Of a stretch of 64,000 bases of DNA, positions 39,972 to 50,179 are shown in pieces; position 1 is the stretch's first letter; each line of letters starts with the position of its first letter. The notes below the pieces were generated by a model. It ran no database searches. It was not told the DNA's origin and saw nothing but the letters and a program-made list of their open reading frames with translations. Both the position numbers and the translations under genes were made by a program. The stretch is from Morganella morganii (lineage in GTDB: Bacteria; Pseudomonadota; Gammaproteobacteria; Enterobacterales; Enterobacteriaceae), in NCBI RefSeq assembly GCF_019402645.1, contig NZ_VKKS01000001.1, positions 3,390,970 to 3,454,969 of the forward strand, read 5' to 3'.

Positions 39972-40873
39972 TTTTTATCCTGATCCCGCAGCGAACTTTC
40001 AAGAAAATGCAGAAATTTGTCGACAACCGGTGAAACTTCACGGCGGCTGGCATATACGGCTCTCAGCTCGATGGGAGCCGGTTCTTCATTCAGCCGGACA
40101 GCCTGCAATGTGCCGTCACGGAAAGCCTGACGGCACAAATGTCCGGTCAGAATCGCAAACCCCAGCCCTTCAATAGCCGCTGCCGCTGCCAGTGCCGCAC
40201 CGTTAACCTGATAGTGACTGTTGATGCGTAATGTCAGCAATCCGCCGTCCTGTTTACGGAAAATCCACGGCTGGCCGTTCAGGGCGCTCAGGCTGGAAAT
40301 ACAGGGCAGCCGGGTCAGTTCAGCGGCGGAAACCGGGATACCGGTCCGGGCCAGAAGTGAAGGTGCCGCCGCCACCACACACGACCATGACTGAATCAGA
40401 CGGCTGTGATAACTGCTGTCTGCCATCTCCCCGCGCTGATAAGTCAGCAGCAGATCGATATCATCACTGATAATATCTGCCGGTGTCAGCCGGGTATCAC
40501 ACCGGATCTGCAAATCCGGATTCATCGCGGCAAAACGTGCCAGTACCGGTGCCAGCATTTCCCCGCAGCCCTCACCGGGCATCGTCAGCCGGAAACAACC
40601 GGTCAGTACATCATCATTGCGGATCTGTGAAAAGGTTTCCCGCAGCATAGAATCCGTTTTTCCGGCGCACTGATACAACTGCTGCCCCTGTGCCGTCAGA
40701 CGCATACGCCGGGTTGTCCGCTCGATCAGGCGGCAGCCGGTCTGAGTTTCCAGCTGTCTGATAGCCCGGCTGACATTGGACGACGGCATACCCAGCCGGG
40801 TGGCCGCACCGGTAAAACTGCCCTGCTCCGCCACCGCCAGAAAAACCGGCAGTAAATTCAGATCGACCGCCAT
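39965..40873 (-). CDS. LysR-family transcriptional regulator
   Basis: 302 residues from the ATG at 40873, with GGGGA eight bases upstream; ATGs at 40903 and 40918 are possible. The N-terminal winged helix-turn-helix reads D-L-N-L-L-P-V-F-L-A-V-A-E-Q-G-S-F-T-G-A-A, with S-N-V-S-R-A-I-R-Q-L-E as the recognition helix. The C-terminal effector domain (about 90-300) is of the CrgA/AaeR kind with P-x-P-I-E-L at the end. Last of three same-strand genes (MFS, AccA-like, LysR). It may control that group, but no divergent partner gene exists. Confidence 0.9.
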   Translation of the reverse strand: MAVDLNLLPVFLAVAEQGSFTGAATRLGMPSSNVSRAIRQLETQTGCRLIERTTRRMRLTAQGQQLYQCAGKTDSMLRETFSQIRNDDVLTGCFRLTMPGEGCGEMLAPVLARFAAMNPDLQIRCDTRLTPADIISDDIDLLLTYQRGEMADSSYHSRLIQSWSCVVAAAPSLLARTGIPVSAAELTRLPCISSLSALNGQPWIFRKQDGGLLTLRINSHYQVNGAALAAAAAIEGLGFAILTGHLCRQAFRDGTLQAVRLNEEPAPIELRAVYASRREVSPVVDKFLHFLESSLRDQDKNQ

Positions 40874-40936
40874 GACAGCGTCCCCGTTGTGAGAGATATT
40901 CATCCCTATTGTTATCACAAACAGGTTAATCTGTCC

Positions 40937-41896
40937 TCAGCAATAGCCGAAAGACATTAATTTCTGATAGCGCTGCGCCAGTAATTCGTCTTCCGGTAAG
41001 GCGGATAACGCCGCCAGATCCTGCAACAGCTGCTCACGCAGGTTATCCGCCACCTGCTGATAGTTGCGGTGAGCACCGCCCGCCGGTTCGGGAATAATGG
41101 TATCGATAATACCGAGCGCCTTCAGGCGCGGAGCGGTCATCCCCATGGTTTCGGCAGCCAGCGGTGCTTTATCCGCACTTTTCCACAGAATAGAGGCGCA
41201 CCCTTCCGGCGAGATTGCCGCATAGGTACTGTATTGCAGCATATTGATGCGATCGCCGACACCAATCGCCAGCGCGCCGCCGGAACAGCCTTCGCCGGTG
41301 ATGGAGCAGATAACCGGGGTTTTCAGCCGCGACAACTCCAGCAGGTTACGGGCAATCGCCTCCGCCTGCCCGCGCTCTTCCGCACCCACGCCGGGATAGG
41401 CACCGGCGGAATCAATAAACATCAGCACCGGCATATGAAAACGTTCGGCCATTTTCATCAGACGCAGCGCCTTGCGGTAGCCCTCCGGTGACGGCATACC
41501 AAAATTGCGCAGTAATTTTTCTCTGGTATCACGCCCTTTCTGATGACCGATAACCATCACCGGACGCCCTTCAAGGCGCGCCAGCCCGCCGACAATCGCC
41601 TTATCATCCGCAAAGGCACGATCACCGGCAAGCACCTGAAAATCCGTAAAAATAAGACTGATATAATCCAGGGTATAGGGCCGCAGCGGATGGCGGGCCA
41701 GCCGGACAATCTCCCATGCACCGAGATCCGCATAAATCGATTGGGTCAGTTTTTCGCATTTTTTCCGCAAGCAGGCAATTTCATCATCCGGATCAAACCC
41801 CAAATCGCTGCTGCGTTCTTTAAATGACTGCAATGCGGCGATTTTTTCTTCCAGCTCAATGATTGGCTTTTCAAATTCAAGATGATACTGAGACAT
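40937..41896 (-). CDS. Second acetyl-CoA carboxylase carboxyltransferase alpha subunit (AccA paralogue)
   Basis: 319 residues from the ATG at 41896, the same length as E. coli AccA and starting [16 protein letters not shown]; the frame upstream to 41974 is not conserved. The carboxyltransferase core is intact: [38 protein letters not shown]. One loop reads G-E-G-C-S-G-G-A where E. coli has G-E-G-G-S-G-G-A. Standard accA follows dnaE in Enterobacterales and its context is absent here. It is clearly more diverged from E. coli than neighbouring housekeeping proteins, so a paralogue is likely (inference). Placed between an MFS exporter and a LysR gene. Confidence 0.85.
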   Translation of the reverse strand: MSQYHLEFEKPIIELEEKIAALQSFKERSSDLGFDPDDEIACLRKKCEKLTQSIYADLGAWEIVRLARHPLRPYTLDYISLIFTDFQVLAGDRAFADDKAIVGGLARLEGRPVMVIGHQKGRDTREKLLRNFGMPSPEGYRKALRLMKMAERFHMPVLMFIDSAGAYPGVGAEERGQAEAIARNLLELSRLKTPVICSITGEGCSGGALAIGVGDRINMLQYSTYAAISPEGCASILWKSADKAPLAAETMGMTAPRLKALGIIDTIIPEPAGGAHRNYQQVADNLREQLLQDLAALSALPEDELLAQRYQKLMSFGYC

Positions 41897-41998
41897 AACG
41901 GACATTACCCTGACAAAAAACATCCGGTCAGTGTAAAAAAAGGCCGGAACGGAATACAGCCCCGATTCCGGCACACACTATTATCAAAAACGGGATAA

Positions 41999-43402
41999 TC
42001 AGCCGTAAGAAATGGCTGCGCAACGGCGGGCGGTGAAAATCGCAATCAAAGGCGCAATCGCCAGCAGCATCATCAGCCAGTAAGCTGAAGACATGACACC
42101 TGTCAGTGTGCCGTCATTGAAACCATTAACGTTAACAATCATGCCGGCCAGCGCGGCGCCCAGTGCCGTGGCAAAAAGCTGTACTGTGGTAATGGAAGCA
42201 GCGGCAATCTCTTTATCGGCAGGTACTGCAACCTGTAAAATCCGGGTCAGCAGATGCGGCCAGCCGAACCCGATCCCGAACCCGACCAGCGATAACCCCA
42301 ACAGGATCGGCGACATGATGCCCCATGTTCCGGCAGACGGCACAGAAAGCGTCAGCGCCAGTAAAACCAGCCCCGCCAGCACAAAGACCGGCCCGAGCAG
42401 AATACTGGCGCGCATTTTCCCCCCTTTCCACCCCGCACTGATGATCTCGCTGACCGTCCAGCCCAGCGCCATCAGCGCACTAATATAACCGGATGCCAGC
42501 GGCGACTGACCGTGCAGGCGCTGAAGAAAATACGGCACGAAGACTTCACAGGTCATGCCGATCGCCAGCAGGGAGATAGTGACATACAGTGCCGCATGAT
42601 GACTGCCGCGCCGGAAAGTATTCTCCGGCAGTAACCGGGTACGGCTGCGTTGCTCAATCACAGCAATCACCATCAGTAACAGCAGAGAGACCACCACGCC
42701 GCCCACATTCAGGAACACATCCGGACTGAGGCTGCCGGCAGAGACCACCAGCACGGCAGCAGTCAGTAATGTCAGCTGAATAAGGGGAAGACGCGGACGG
42801 TTGCCGTCATTATTCTGCTTTTTCGGCATAATCATAAGCAAAAAGAGCCCGTAAACCACCATCAGCGGCAACATCACACCAAAAGCATAACGCCAGGCAT
42901 TTAACTGGGCAAAAATACCCCCGACTGCCGGACCGACTAATGTGGCGACACCCCACATCCCGGAAATCAGTGCCATGGCCCTTGGCCATAATGCCGGAGC
43001 ATAGACTAAATTGATCATGGCATAAGACAGTGCGAACATAACACCGCCGCCGAAGCCCTGAATAGCACGCCCAAGCAGCATAATTTCCATCCGGGGAGCC
43101 AGCGCGCAGGTCAGACTGCCGGCAAAAAAGGCAATGACAGAAATAAGATAAGCAATACGGGCACCATATACGGCAAGCAGCCGGGCAGAAAGTACCGAGC
43201 CGATAATAGATGCTGCCACAAACAGCGTGGTGTTCCAGGCATACAGATTCAGGCCGCCGATATCGGCAACAACAGATGGCAAAATGGTGGTTGCCATTAA
43301 AATATTAACGGCGTGGATAACAACACCGAACGAGAGAGCGATTGAAATCGCAGCGTTTTTCCCTGAGAAGAGATCACGCCAGCGGCTGTCATCGGGCAAC
43401 AT
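41999..43402 (-). CDS. Major facilitator superfamily exporter (DHA2-like)
   Basis: 467 residues from the ATG at 43402 (AGGA seven bases upstream); the open frame to 43498 overlaps the divergent regulator and is not used. Twelve to fourteen membrane helices. MFS features: G-R-A-I-Q-G-F-G-G-G-V-M-F-A in helix 4, the antiporter motif-C-like G-P-A-V-G-G-I-F in helix 5, and R-L-L-A-V-Y-G-A-R in loop 2-3. These fit drug/proton antiporters. It leads the run into the AccA paralogue and LysR gene and is divergent from the Cys-rich regulator. Substrate unknown. Confidence 0.85.
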   Translation of the reverse strand: MLPDDSRWRDLFSGKNAAISIALSFGVVIHAVNILMATTILPSVVADIGGLNLYAWNTTLFVAASIIGSVLSARLLAVYGARIAYLISVIAFFAGSLTCALAPRMEIMLLGRAIQGFGGGVMFALSYAMINLVYAPALWPRAMALISGMWGVATLVGPAVGGIFAQLNAWRYAFGVMLPLMVVYGLFLLMIMPKKQNNDGNRPRLPLIQLTLLTAAVLVVSAGSLSPDVFLNVGGVVVSLLLLMVIAVIEQRSRTRLLPENTFRRGSHHAALYVTISLLAIGMTCEVFVPYFLQRLHGQSPLASGYISALMALGWTVSEIISAGWKGGKMRASILLGPVFVLAGLVLLALTLSVPSAGTWGIMSPILLGLSLVGFGIGFGWPHLLTRILQVAVPADKEIAAASITTVQLFATALGAALAGMIVNVNGFNDGTLTGVMSSAYWLMMLLAIAPLIAIFTARRCAAISYG

Positions 43403-43491
43403 AGAACTATCCTTTAATCTTGTGATACTTTGCTGAATACGATAAATTAAACAAGAATTAACTTGGATAAATAAATACCGGGCACGAGAAT

Positions 43492-44151
43492 ATGTCAAGA
43501 ACTAACCTGGAAAGCAACCTCAGTTCCGCACAATCGGTCGGAGAAAAATTGCTTATTCTCCTGAAAAAGCATGGCCCGATGCAGGCATCCGAGGCCGGGG
43601 AACATCTGGGCACAACCGGTGAAGCCGCCCGCCAGCAGTTTACCAAACTGGCCCGGGATGGCATGGTTGAGGCACATTCCGAATGCCGGGGTGTCGGCCG
43701 TCCGGTGCAGCGCTGGCATCTGACCGCGCTGGGCAATAAACGCTTTCCGGATTGTCATGCGGAGCTGACCGTCAAAATCCTGACTACCATCCGCCGTGAA
43801 CTCGGCGAGGATGCTATCGGCAAAATTATTACCGCCCGCGAGAATGAAGCCCGCCGCGACTATTTTGACAAACTTCAGGGTGCTGAAACCCCGGAAGAGC
43901 GCATTATCCGCCTCGTTGCCATCCGCACAGAGGAAGGCTATATGGCACAGTGGGAAAAAGAACCGGAAGGAAGCTGGCTGATTATTGAAAATCACTGCCC
44001 TATCTGCTCTGCCGCCCACATGTGTCAGGAATTCTGCCGCGCCGAACTCGAACTGTTTCAGACAGTTTTAAATGCAAATGTGGAACGGGTCGAATATTTA
44101 CTCACAGATTCTCGCCGCTGTGTATATCGTGTGATACAACGGGAAGATTAA
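43492..44151 (+). CDS. ArsR/SufR-like transcriptional regulator with a cysteine cluster
   Basis: 219 residues. The N-terminal winged helix (residues about 15-75) contains M-Q-A-S-E-A-G-E-H-L-G-T-T-G-E-A-A-R-Q-Q-F. Then G-R-P-x-x-R-W-x-L-T-A-L-G, typical of the COG2345 group to which the Fe-S regulator SufR belongs. The C-terminal half has C-P-I-C-S-A-A-H-M-C-Q-E-F-C, four cysteines spaced C-x2-C-x5-C-x3-C, a likely [Fe-S] ligand set. It is divergent from the MFS gene (89-bp gap) and followed by the molbindin 38 bp later. It may regulate either. Confidence 0.85.
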   Translation: MSRTNLESNLSSAQSVGEKLLILLKKHGPMQASEAGEHLGTTGEAARQQFTKLARDGMVEAHSECRGVGRPVQRWHLTALGNKRFPDCHAELTVKILTTIRRELGEDAIGKIITARENEARRDYFDKLQGAETPEERIIRLVAIRTEEGYMAQWEKEPEGSWLIIENHCPICSAAHMCQEFCRAELELFQTVLNANVERVEYLLTDSRRCVYRVIQRED

Positions 44152-44189
44152 CCATTCCGGCTAATCACTAAAAGGAAAGAGGTCACACA

Positions 44190-44618
44190 ATGAAAATTTC
44201 CGCACGTAACCAGCTCACCGGTAAAGTCTCCCGCATTGTTGCCGGCGCTGTTAATAATGAAGTGGAATTAACACTTGAGCACGGTGAAATTCTGACAACG
44301 GTCATCACCAAAGAGAGTTGTGACGTATTAGGGATCCGTGAAGGAAAAGAAGCTGTCGCGATTATTAAAGCTCCCTGGGTAGTACTGGCAAATCCGGATT
44401 GCGGTCTGCGTTTTTCTGCCCGTAACCAGTTCAGTGGTAAAATCAGCAAAATGGTGAATGGTGCGGTAAACAGCACAATTCATCTGAGAACAGAAAAAGG
44501 CCTGCCGCTGACGGCGGTTATTACCAACGAAAGCCGCGATGAAATGGAATTACATGAAGGTAATGAAATTCTGGCTTTGGTAAAAGCCTCCAGCGTGATA
44601 TTAGCCACTAAAGCCTGA
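44190..44618 (+). CDS. Molbindin with two Mop/TOBE domains (ModG-like)
   Basis: 142 residues forming two tandem repeats of about 68 residues, each starting K-I-S-A-R-N-Q-L-T-G-K or R-F-S-A-R-N-Q-F-S-G-K and ending A-P-W-V-V-L-A or A-S-S-V-I-L-A. This di-Mop arrangement is typical of cytoplasmic molybdate-storage proteins. AGAGGT precedes the start. It is the last of the two-gene run after the ArsR-like regulator. The formate dehydrogenase in this window needs a molybdenum cofactor, a plausible link (inference). Confidence 0.9.
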   Translation: MKISARNQLTGKVSRIVAGAVNNEVELTLEHGEILTTVITKESCDVLGIREGKEAVAIIKAPWVVLANPDCGLRFSARNQFSGKISKMVNGAVNSTIHLRTEKGLPLTAVITNESRDEMELHEGNEILALVKASSVILATKA

Positions 44619-44639
44619 TGACGGAAGTAGTATAAACAA

Positions 44640-44663
44640 CTGGTCAGTTTCTTAACTGACCAG
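44640..44663. terminator. Hairpin between the molbindin and GT-D genes
   Basis: CTGGTCAGTT (44640-44649) and AACTGACCAG (44654-44663) form a perfect 10-bp stem with a TCTT loop between convergent genes. The T-runs on both sides are weak, so efficiency is uncertain. Confidence 0.7.
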
Positions 44664-44695
44664 AATTACACTCTGTTTTATTGTCAGAAAGACAG

Positions 44696-45826
44696 CTACT
44701 CCGGCACTACCATCCCTGAAAAGACTGTATCATAGCTGTCAGTGAGATCTCCGATATCGAATGCGATCCTTTCTTTATCTGCCAGTCTGGCTGACAATAC
44801 GGTACCGGCAGGGCCTAATGCTATTAAAAACAGATCAATATCCTCTTTCATCAGACACTGTTCAGTCAATTGATCAATATCATCATAAGCATGCGCATTT
44901 TTTGACAAAATAACATCTTTACTCTTTATATTAGACAGTAAGCAGTGTTCGGTATTAAAACGTGAATCTTTGCCCGTCACAATACAAACATTTTTATCTT
45001 CCCATAATTCCATCCAGGCATCAGCCAGCTCTTTACCAAACTGATAAAATCCGTCCGGACGACTGATAGCCGTATCACCATATACAGGCTGATCAATAAA
45101 AAACTTACTGATAAACCAGTAATTCATCCAGAAATTCTGCCAAAATCCACTTTCTGATCCAGAACCAGGCATACAAATAAGCGCATTACGTTTCCCGGAA
45201 CAAATACTCCGTAATTCATACATCAGTTTTTTATCTGACTTCTGATAATAAATACCGTGTTCCATCATCAGCATTAGTTCACCGTCGCCAAACCGGCTGA
45301 CCCCACATTTATTCTCTTTCATCCACTTAACGGTTTCCAGCGCTGATAACCGTTTTCCTTTGAAGAAATGGTACATATCATCCAGCACTTTCTTTACCTG
45401 ACTCTGGTACAAATGTGATTCAATCTTTTTGCTCAGTTCATTTTGCTTTCGGGCATAAAAATCAACAGCAATGTCATTATAAAAGCTGACAATTTCATTA
45501 GTAATACCGCGAACCAGCGAGACTATATCGGTATTATCCAGCGGGATCTGGCTGAATTCATACTTTTTATTACGGCTGTCATATATCTTTGTTTTTAATT
45601 CAAAATCACGTTTAAGACACTCTTTGAAGAGATCCAGTGATTCATGATTTCTGAACGCAAGATAAATATTACCCCGGGAATCAACATCAAGCGCAACTTT
45701 AAATGCACCGGTTTCAATCTGAACAAAGGCGATATCCCAGCCATACATTTCTGCATTTTTGACGTAATAGCTCGGGAATTTATCTTTATTGAACTCAACG
45801 ACAAAATTTTCCAAATCAATTTTCAT
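44696..45826 (-). CDS. GT-D fold glycosyltransferase-like protein
   Basis: 376 residues. A central S-R-F-G-D-G-E-L (DxE metal site) followed by G-I-Y-Y-Q, and later P-V-Y-G-D-T-A and L-I-A-L-G-P-A-G-T-V-L, match the GT-D domain first seen in streptococcal adhesin-glycosylating enzymes (DUF1792). The first 150 residues are an unrecognised N-terminal domain. It sits 24 bp after selB on the same strand but is much AT-richer than the sel genes, so it looks like a later insertion at the end of that operon. A role in glycan or protein glycosylation is likely; target unknown. Confidence 0.78.
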   Translation of the reverse strand: MKIDLENFVVEFNKDKFPSYYVKNAEMYGWDIAFVQIETGAFKVALDVDSRGNIYLAFRNHESLDLFKECLKRDFELKTKIYDSRNKKYEFSQIPLDNTDIVSLVRGITNEIVSFYNDIAVDFYARKQNELSKKIESHLYQSQVKKVLDDMYHFFKGKRLSALETVKWMKENKCGVSRFGDGELMLMMEHGIYYQKSDKKLMYELRSICSGKRNALICMPGSGSESGFWQNFWMNYWFISKFFIDQPVYGDTAISRPDGFYQFGKELADAWMELWEDKNVCIVTGKDSRFNTEHCLLSNIKSKDVILSKNAHAYDDIDQLTEQCLMKEDIDLFLIALGPAGTVLSARLADKERIAFDIGDLTDSYDTVFSGMVVPE

Positions 45827-45850
45827 GCCTGAAATCCTTTCTGAAGAAAA

Positions 45851-47713
45851 TTAAAACAACCCCTCATCGCGCAAAATATGTTTATCCCCTCTGCGGCGGG
45901 TAAAACCGGTCCGGTCAAAAAATTCCAGAATCTGTACGGCCAGCTTACGCCCCATGCCGTATTTATCCCTGAATTGTGCAGCCCCGATCCCTTCTTCATG
46001 TAACTGGTTATATTCACGGATAATCTGTGCAAATTCAGTGAGTTGTGACCGGTGATAATAGCGATCAGGTACAATGGCCATAATATGGCCAAGCTGCGCA
46101 GCTTTTTTCAGAAACTGCCGGGCTGCGGTTTCATCAATACTGAGTTTAACCGCCAGATCCCGCACCCACCACGGTTCCTGCTGAAACAGAGGCTCCGCAC
46201 TGTGCCAGAGTGCGCCCTGAGCCTGATCGAAAGCCAGCCCGAATCCCGGCAGGTGCAACCAGCCCCGGATTCTGACAATCTGCTTTTCATCCAGTAATTG
46301 TGCAATAACCGGAAACACAATGGCATCAGAAAGCACTGGTAATGCCATCCGTTTCAGTCTGTCACGGCCTACCCCCATCTGATCACTGTGTGACTGGTGG
46401 TAATCCGCCAGCGTGGCCAGCAGAATGGATTTTGCTGTTTCAACCCGCTGTGCCGAAAGGACATAACCCTCGTTAATCAGCAGATTCATCCCGGCAGTAC
46501 ATTCCGTCAGTTTTTCTGCTGTCAGTTGCCGTGCCCAGGCAAACACCGGAAGGGAAACCTCACCGCGTGGTAGTTCACAGCATAAAACCGCCCGGTCATC
46601 CTGTGCAGCTGCCCGTTCTGATAGCCACGCCAGAAATTCCGGCCGGCGCTTTCCGCGGCGCGGAGAGGATAAATTCAGTACCCGTGCCCCTGCCAGTGTG
46701 CGCTGCGCACTGATATCCCGCAAAATCAGCCGATCCTCTTCCGTCAGCCAGAGCGGGGTATCAAGGGTAATTTCCGCCAGCAGCGGACGGGTGTTATCGT
46801 CATTCAGGAGAGAAACCCGGCCGGTGATATGGCTGGCGCCGTGGTGAATATGCACCGGCTGCCAGCTTTTCAGCCCTTCGTCCGTTTCAATTTCCGCCAG
46901 AATGCGGTGTGCAGACTGTACCGGTTTTTCACTCAGCAGCCAGTCGCCACGGGAAAGCGTGTCTTTGCTGACATCGCCGGTCAGGTTGATCGCCACGCGA
47001 TCGCCCGCCTGAGCCTGTTCCTGCGAACGATTCCGGGCATGAATGCCGCGTACACGGACAAATTTATCACTGCCGGTCACCCACAATGTATCGCCGGTGC
47101 TGACACGCCCGGCCAGCGCGGTGCCGGTCACAACCAGCCCGGCACCTTTGACACTGAAAACACGGTCAATCGCCATCCGGAAGCGTTTTTCTGTCCGGCT
47201 GTCTGATGACTGCTGCTGATGGTGCAGACGCAGATGTGCCCGCAGTGCATCCAGTCCTTCGCCGGTATGAGATGAGGTGACAAATACCGGGCTTTCCGGC
47301 CAGCCATCGGATAACAACAGCGCTGTGATCTGCTGCCGGACTTCCTCAGCCCGCTCCGCCGGAACGCGATCCGCTTTAGTCAGCACCACAGAGATCTGCG
47401 GGCGTCCCGCCAGACGCAGAATCGCCAGGTGCTCACGGGTTTGTGCCATCACACCATCATCACAGGCTATAATCAGCAGTACATGGCGGATCCCGCCGAT
47501 ACCCGCCAGCATATTGCCGAGAAACTTTTCATGACCCGGCACATCCACAAAGCCGATAACCGTATCATCATCCTGCGGCCAGTAGGCATAGCCGAGGTCG
47601 ATGGTCATTCCGCGTTTTTTCTCTTCCGGCAGATGGGTGGTATCCACACCGGTAACCGCCTGAATAAGTGCCGTTTTTCCGTGATCAACATGGCCGGCTG
47701 TAGCAAAAATCAT
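45851..47713 (-). CDS. selB: Selenocysteine-specific elongation factor SelB
   Basis: 620 residues (E. coli 614). It binds GTP, Sec-tRNA and the SECIS hairpin to decode UGA as selenocysteine. N-terminal EF-Tu-like GTPase: A-G-H-V-D-H-G-K-T (residues 6-14), [13 protein letters not shown]. The C-terminal winged-helix repeats (about 380-620) bind SECIS RNA. Its start overlaps the selA stop by four bases (ATGA). Client protein FdoG is encoded in this same window. Confidence 0.97.
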   Translation of the reverse strand: MIFATAGHVDHGKTALIQAVTGVDTTHLPEEKKRGMTIDLGYAYWPQDDDTVIGFVDVPGHEKFLGNMLAGIGGIRHVLLIIACDDGVMAQTREHLAILRLAGRPQISVVLTKADRVPAERAEEVRQQITALLLSDGWPESPVFVTSSHTGEGLDALRAHLRLHHQQQSSDSRTEKRFRMAIDRVFSVKGAGLVVTGTALAGRVSTGDTLWVTGSDKFVRVRGIHARNRSQEQAQAGDRVAINLTGDVSKDTLSRGDWLLSEKPVQSAHRILAEIETDEGLKSWQPVHIHHGASHITGRVSLLNDDNTRPLLAEITLDTPLWLTEEDRLILRDISAQRTLAGARVLNLSSPRRGKRRPEFLAWLSERAAAQDDRAVLCCELPRGEVSLPVFAWARQLTAEKLTECTAGMNLLINEGYVLSAQRVETAKSILLATLADYHQSHSDQMGVGRDRLKRMALPVLSDAIVFPVIAQLLDEKQIVRIRGWLHLPGFGLAFDQAQGALWHSAEPLFQQEPWWVRDLAVKLSIDETAARQFLKKAAQLGHIMAIVPDRYYHRSQLTEFAQIIREYNQLHEEGIGAAQFRDKYGMGRKLAVQILEFFDRTGFTRRRGDKHILRDEGLF

Positions 47714-49092
47714 GGTAACAGTGCCTGTAAAAGTCGGTTTTCATCTTCAAGGCAACGCAGATCCCACCACAGACGCCCGTCACTCACCCGCCCGATCACC
47801 GGAATGGTAAGCTGACGGTGAGATTGCGTCAGGGTGGCTAAGGCGCTGCCTTTTCCGTTTTGCGGGGTAAACGTCACTGCCCAGCCGGGCAGACGTTCCA
47901 CCGGCAGGGATCCGCTGCCAATCTGCGAGGAGCAGGGCTCTGCGCGGATCATCCATTCATCACCGTAATATGCCTGAATTTTCGGGACAAGCCGTTGTGC
48001 CATATCATAAATATCGTCAGCAGACCGGGTCAGCAGACGCAGTGATGGCAGTGTCTGTGCCAGTTTTTCCGGACAGCGGTACAGACGCAGTGTGGCATCC
48101 AGTGCCGCCAGGGTCATTTTATCGGCCCGCAGGGCGCGTTTGAGCGGATGACGCTGTATCGCCTCAATCCGCGATTTTTTGCCGAGAATAATCCCCGCCT
48201 GCGGCCCGCCGAGCAGTTTATCACCTGAGAAAGTAACAATATCAATGCCCTGTGCCAGATAACGCTGCGGCATCGGCTCTTCCGGCAGCCCCCACTGTGT
48301 CATATCAATCAGTGCGCCGCTGCCGAGATCAATCACTGACGGAATATTATATTCCCGGCCGAGTTCCGCCAGTTCCTGCCCGGAGACCTCAGCCGTAAAA
48401 CCTTCAATATGATAATTACTGGTGTGGACTTTCATCAGCAGTGCAGTCTGCTCACTGATGGCATTTTTATAATCATGCAGATGAGTCCGGTTTGTGGTGC
48501 CGGCCTCCACCAGACGGCAACCCGCCTGACTCATCACTTCCGGCACGCGGAAGGCGCCGCCGATTTCCACCAGCTCACCCCGGGAAACAATAACTTCCCG
48601 TCCGGCCGCCATCGTTGCCAGCACCAGTAACACCGCGGCCGCATTATTATTAACGATACAGGCCGCTTCCGCGCCGGTCAGCTGGCACAGACGCTCCGCA
48701 ACAATGCTGTCACGGTGCCCGCGTCCGGCATCATCAAGGGAATATTCGAGCGTGACCGGCCAGCGCATAGCATTGGTCACCGCCTCAATAGCCGCTTCCG
48801 CCTGTAATGCACGGCCGAGATTGGTGTGCAGCACGGTACCGGTCAGGTTAATCACCGGCCGCAGTGCTTCCCGCTCGCTGTCCAGGCGGCGGGACAGTTC
48901 ATCCACCCAGCTGTTGTGCCAGTCCGGCAGCTGCTGCCGCTCACGGACTGAGCCGCGTGCATCATCCTGCATCTCCCGCAGCACACTGACGATACAGGTC
49001 TGTCCGTACTGTTCTGTCAGCGCAGCGACCGGTGTTTCATGTAATAACCCGTCAATGGCAGGTATCTGACTGTATAATGCACGTTCGTTCAT
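47710..49092 (-). CDS. selA: L-seryl-tRNA(Sec) selenium transferase SelA
   Basis: 460 residues, family length. A PLP enzyme that converts Ser-tRNA(Sec) to Sec-tRNA(Sec) using selenophosphate from SelD. The PLP lysine lies in [25 protein letters not shown] and [10 protein letters not shown] are conserved. It follows fdhE by 20 bp. Neither selD nor selC was recognised in the window. Confidence 0.97.
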   Translation of the reverse strand: MNERALYSQIPAIDGLLHETPVAALTEQYGQTCIVSVLREMQDDARGSVRERQQLPDWHNSWVDELSRRLDSEREALRPVINLTGTVLHTNLGRALQAEAAIEAVTNAMRWPVTLEYSLDDAGRGHRDSIVAERLCQLTGAEAACIVNNNAAAVLLVLATMAAGREVIVSRGELVEIGGAFRVPEVMSQAGCRLVEAGTTNRTHLHDYKNAISEQTALLMKVHTSNYHIEGFTAEVSGQELAELGREYNIPSVIDLGSGALIDMTQWGLPEEPMPQRYLAQGIDIVTFSGDKLLGGPQAGIILGKKSRIEAIQRHPLKRALRADKMTLAALDATLRLYRCPEKLAQTLPSLRLLTRSADDIYDMAQRLVPKIQAYYGDEWMIRAEPCSSQIGSGSLPVERLPGWAVTFTPQNGKGSALATLTQSHRQLTIPVIGRVSDGRLWWDLRCLEDENRLLQALLP

Positions 49093-49112
49093 AGCGGACT
49101 CACTTCACTGAC

Positions 49113-50039
49113 TTATTCGTTCGGGAACAGGAACGGGTTGATACTGCTGCGGGCAAAACCTTCTTCTTCCATACGGGCATCCAGAATCAGGGTTGCCAGG
49201 TCATCAGCCACAGTATCCACTTTCGCGTCTTTTTCCTGTGACAGGATTTTCAGATAACTGCCGCAGTCACCGCAGCTTTCGGCTTTAACTGCCGCCTGTT
49301 CACTTTCCAGTGACCAGTAGTTCAGATCACGGGTCTGCTCGCAGTTGGTACACTTAATGCGGACCACATGCCATTCGGTTTCACACAATCCGCAGTGCAG
49401 ATAACGCAGCCCCTGTGTGGTACCGATCTGGATCACGCCGGAGACCGGCATCGCCGCACAGACCGGACAGAACTGACGTTGCTCACCGTGCTCTTCACGG
49501 CCTTTGCCCGGGATCATGGATGCCATCTGCGCCCAGTACAGGGATAATGCCGCCCAGATAAACACGGACTTATCCGGTGAAACAGCAGAAAATTCCTGAT
49601 TAAACAACGCCGTTGCCATATCTTCCAGCTCATTCGCCGACGCTTTGTCCAGATTTTCCAGGGTCGGACGGGCATGATCCGGTGCGACCGGCAGCAGCTC
49701 GGCAATAATGCTTTTCAGCAGTTTACGCCAGTGTTCAGTGCGCTGAAATGTGCGGCAATCGAGCAGTGCTTTGCCCGGGGTATTAGCCGTCATCAGGGCA
49801 TCCATATCCATGCTGAGCGGATTGTCATACAGGGCTTTCTGCTGGGCGCGGGTGATTTCAGCCGCAAATTCCAGGTAATCCGCAAACGGGTTATCTTTAG
49901 CCAGTTCATCAAAACGCTCAGCACGGCGCTGATACAGGTTTTTCAAATTAGGGAACAGCACCGCCGGGATAAAGCCAATCCCTTTTTCATTTTTCTGAGC
50001 CTGTCCCAGCTCTTCTTTGGATACAATTCGGATACTCAT
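49113..50039 (-). CDS. fdhE: Formate dehydrogenase accessory protein FdhE
   Basis: 308 residues (E. coli 309). Needed for assembly of the respiratory formate dehydrogenases; the family binds iron through C-terminal cysteine pairs. Four CxxC units are visible: C-P-V-C, C-G-L-C, C-T-N-C and C-G-D-C at about residues 190-270. It is 140 bp downstream of fdoI and 20 bp upstream of selA. Confidence 0.97.
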   Translation of the reverse strand: MSIRIVSKEELGQAQKNEKGIGFIPAVLFPNLKNLYQRRAERFDELAKDNPFADYLEFAAEITRAQQKALYDNPLSMDMDALMTANTPGKALLDCRTFQRTEHWRKLLKSIIAELLPVAPDHARPTLENLDKASANELEDMATALFNQEFSAVSPDKSVFIWAALSLYWAQMASMIPGKGREEHGEQRQFCPVCAAMPVSGVIQIGTTQGLRYLHCGLCETEWHVVRIKCTNCEQTRDLNYWSLESEQAAVKAESCGDCGSYLKILSQEKDAKVDTVADDLATLILDARMEEEGFARSSINPFLFPNE

Positions 50040-50179
50040 GATCTTGCTCTTCTTCTGATATGGAGAGGATAAGCCGGTCCGGCAAATAAAACCCTATTAT
50101 GAACCGGCTGCCTTAAAATGTCGAAAAGGCAGGGGGGAACCCTGCCTTCTGAATGGTCACACAAGAACACTAAAAACGG

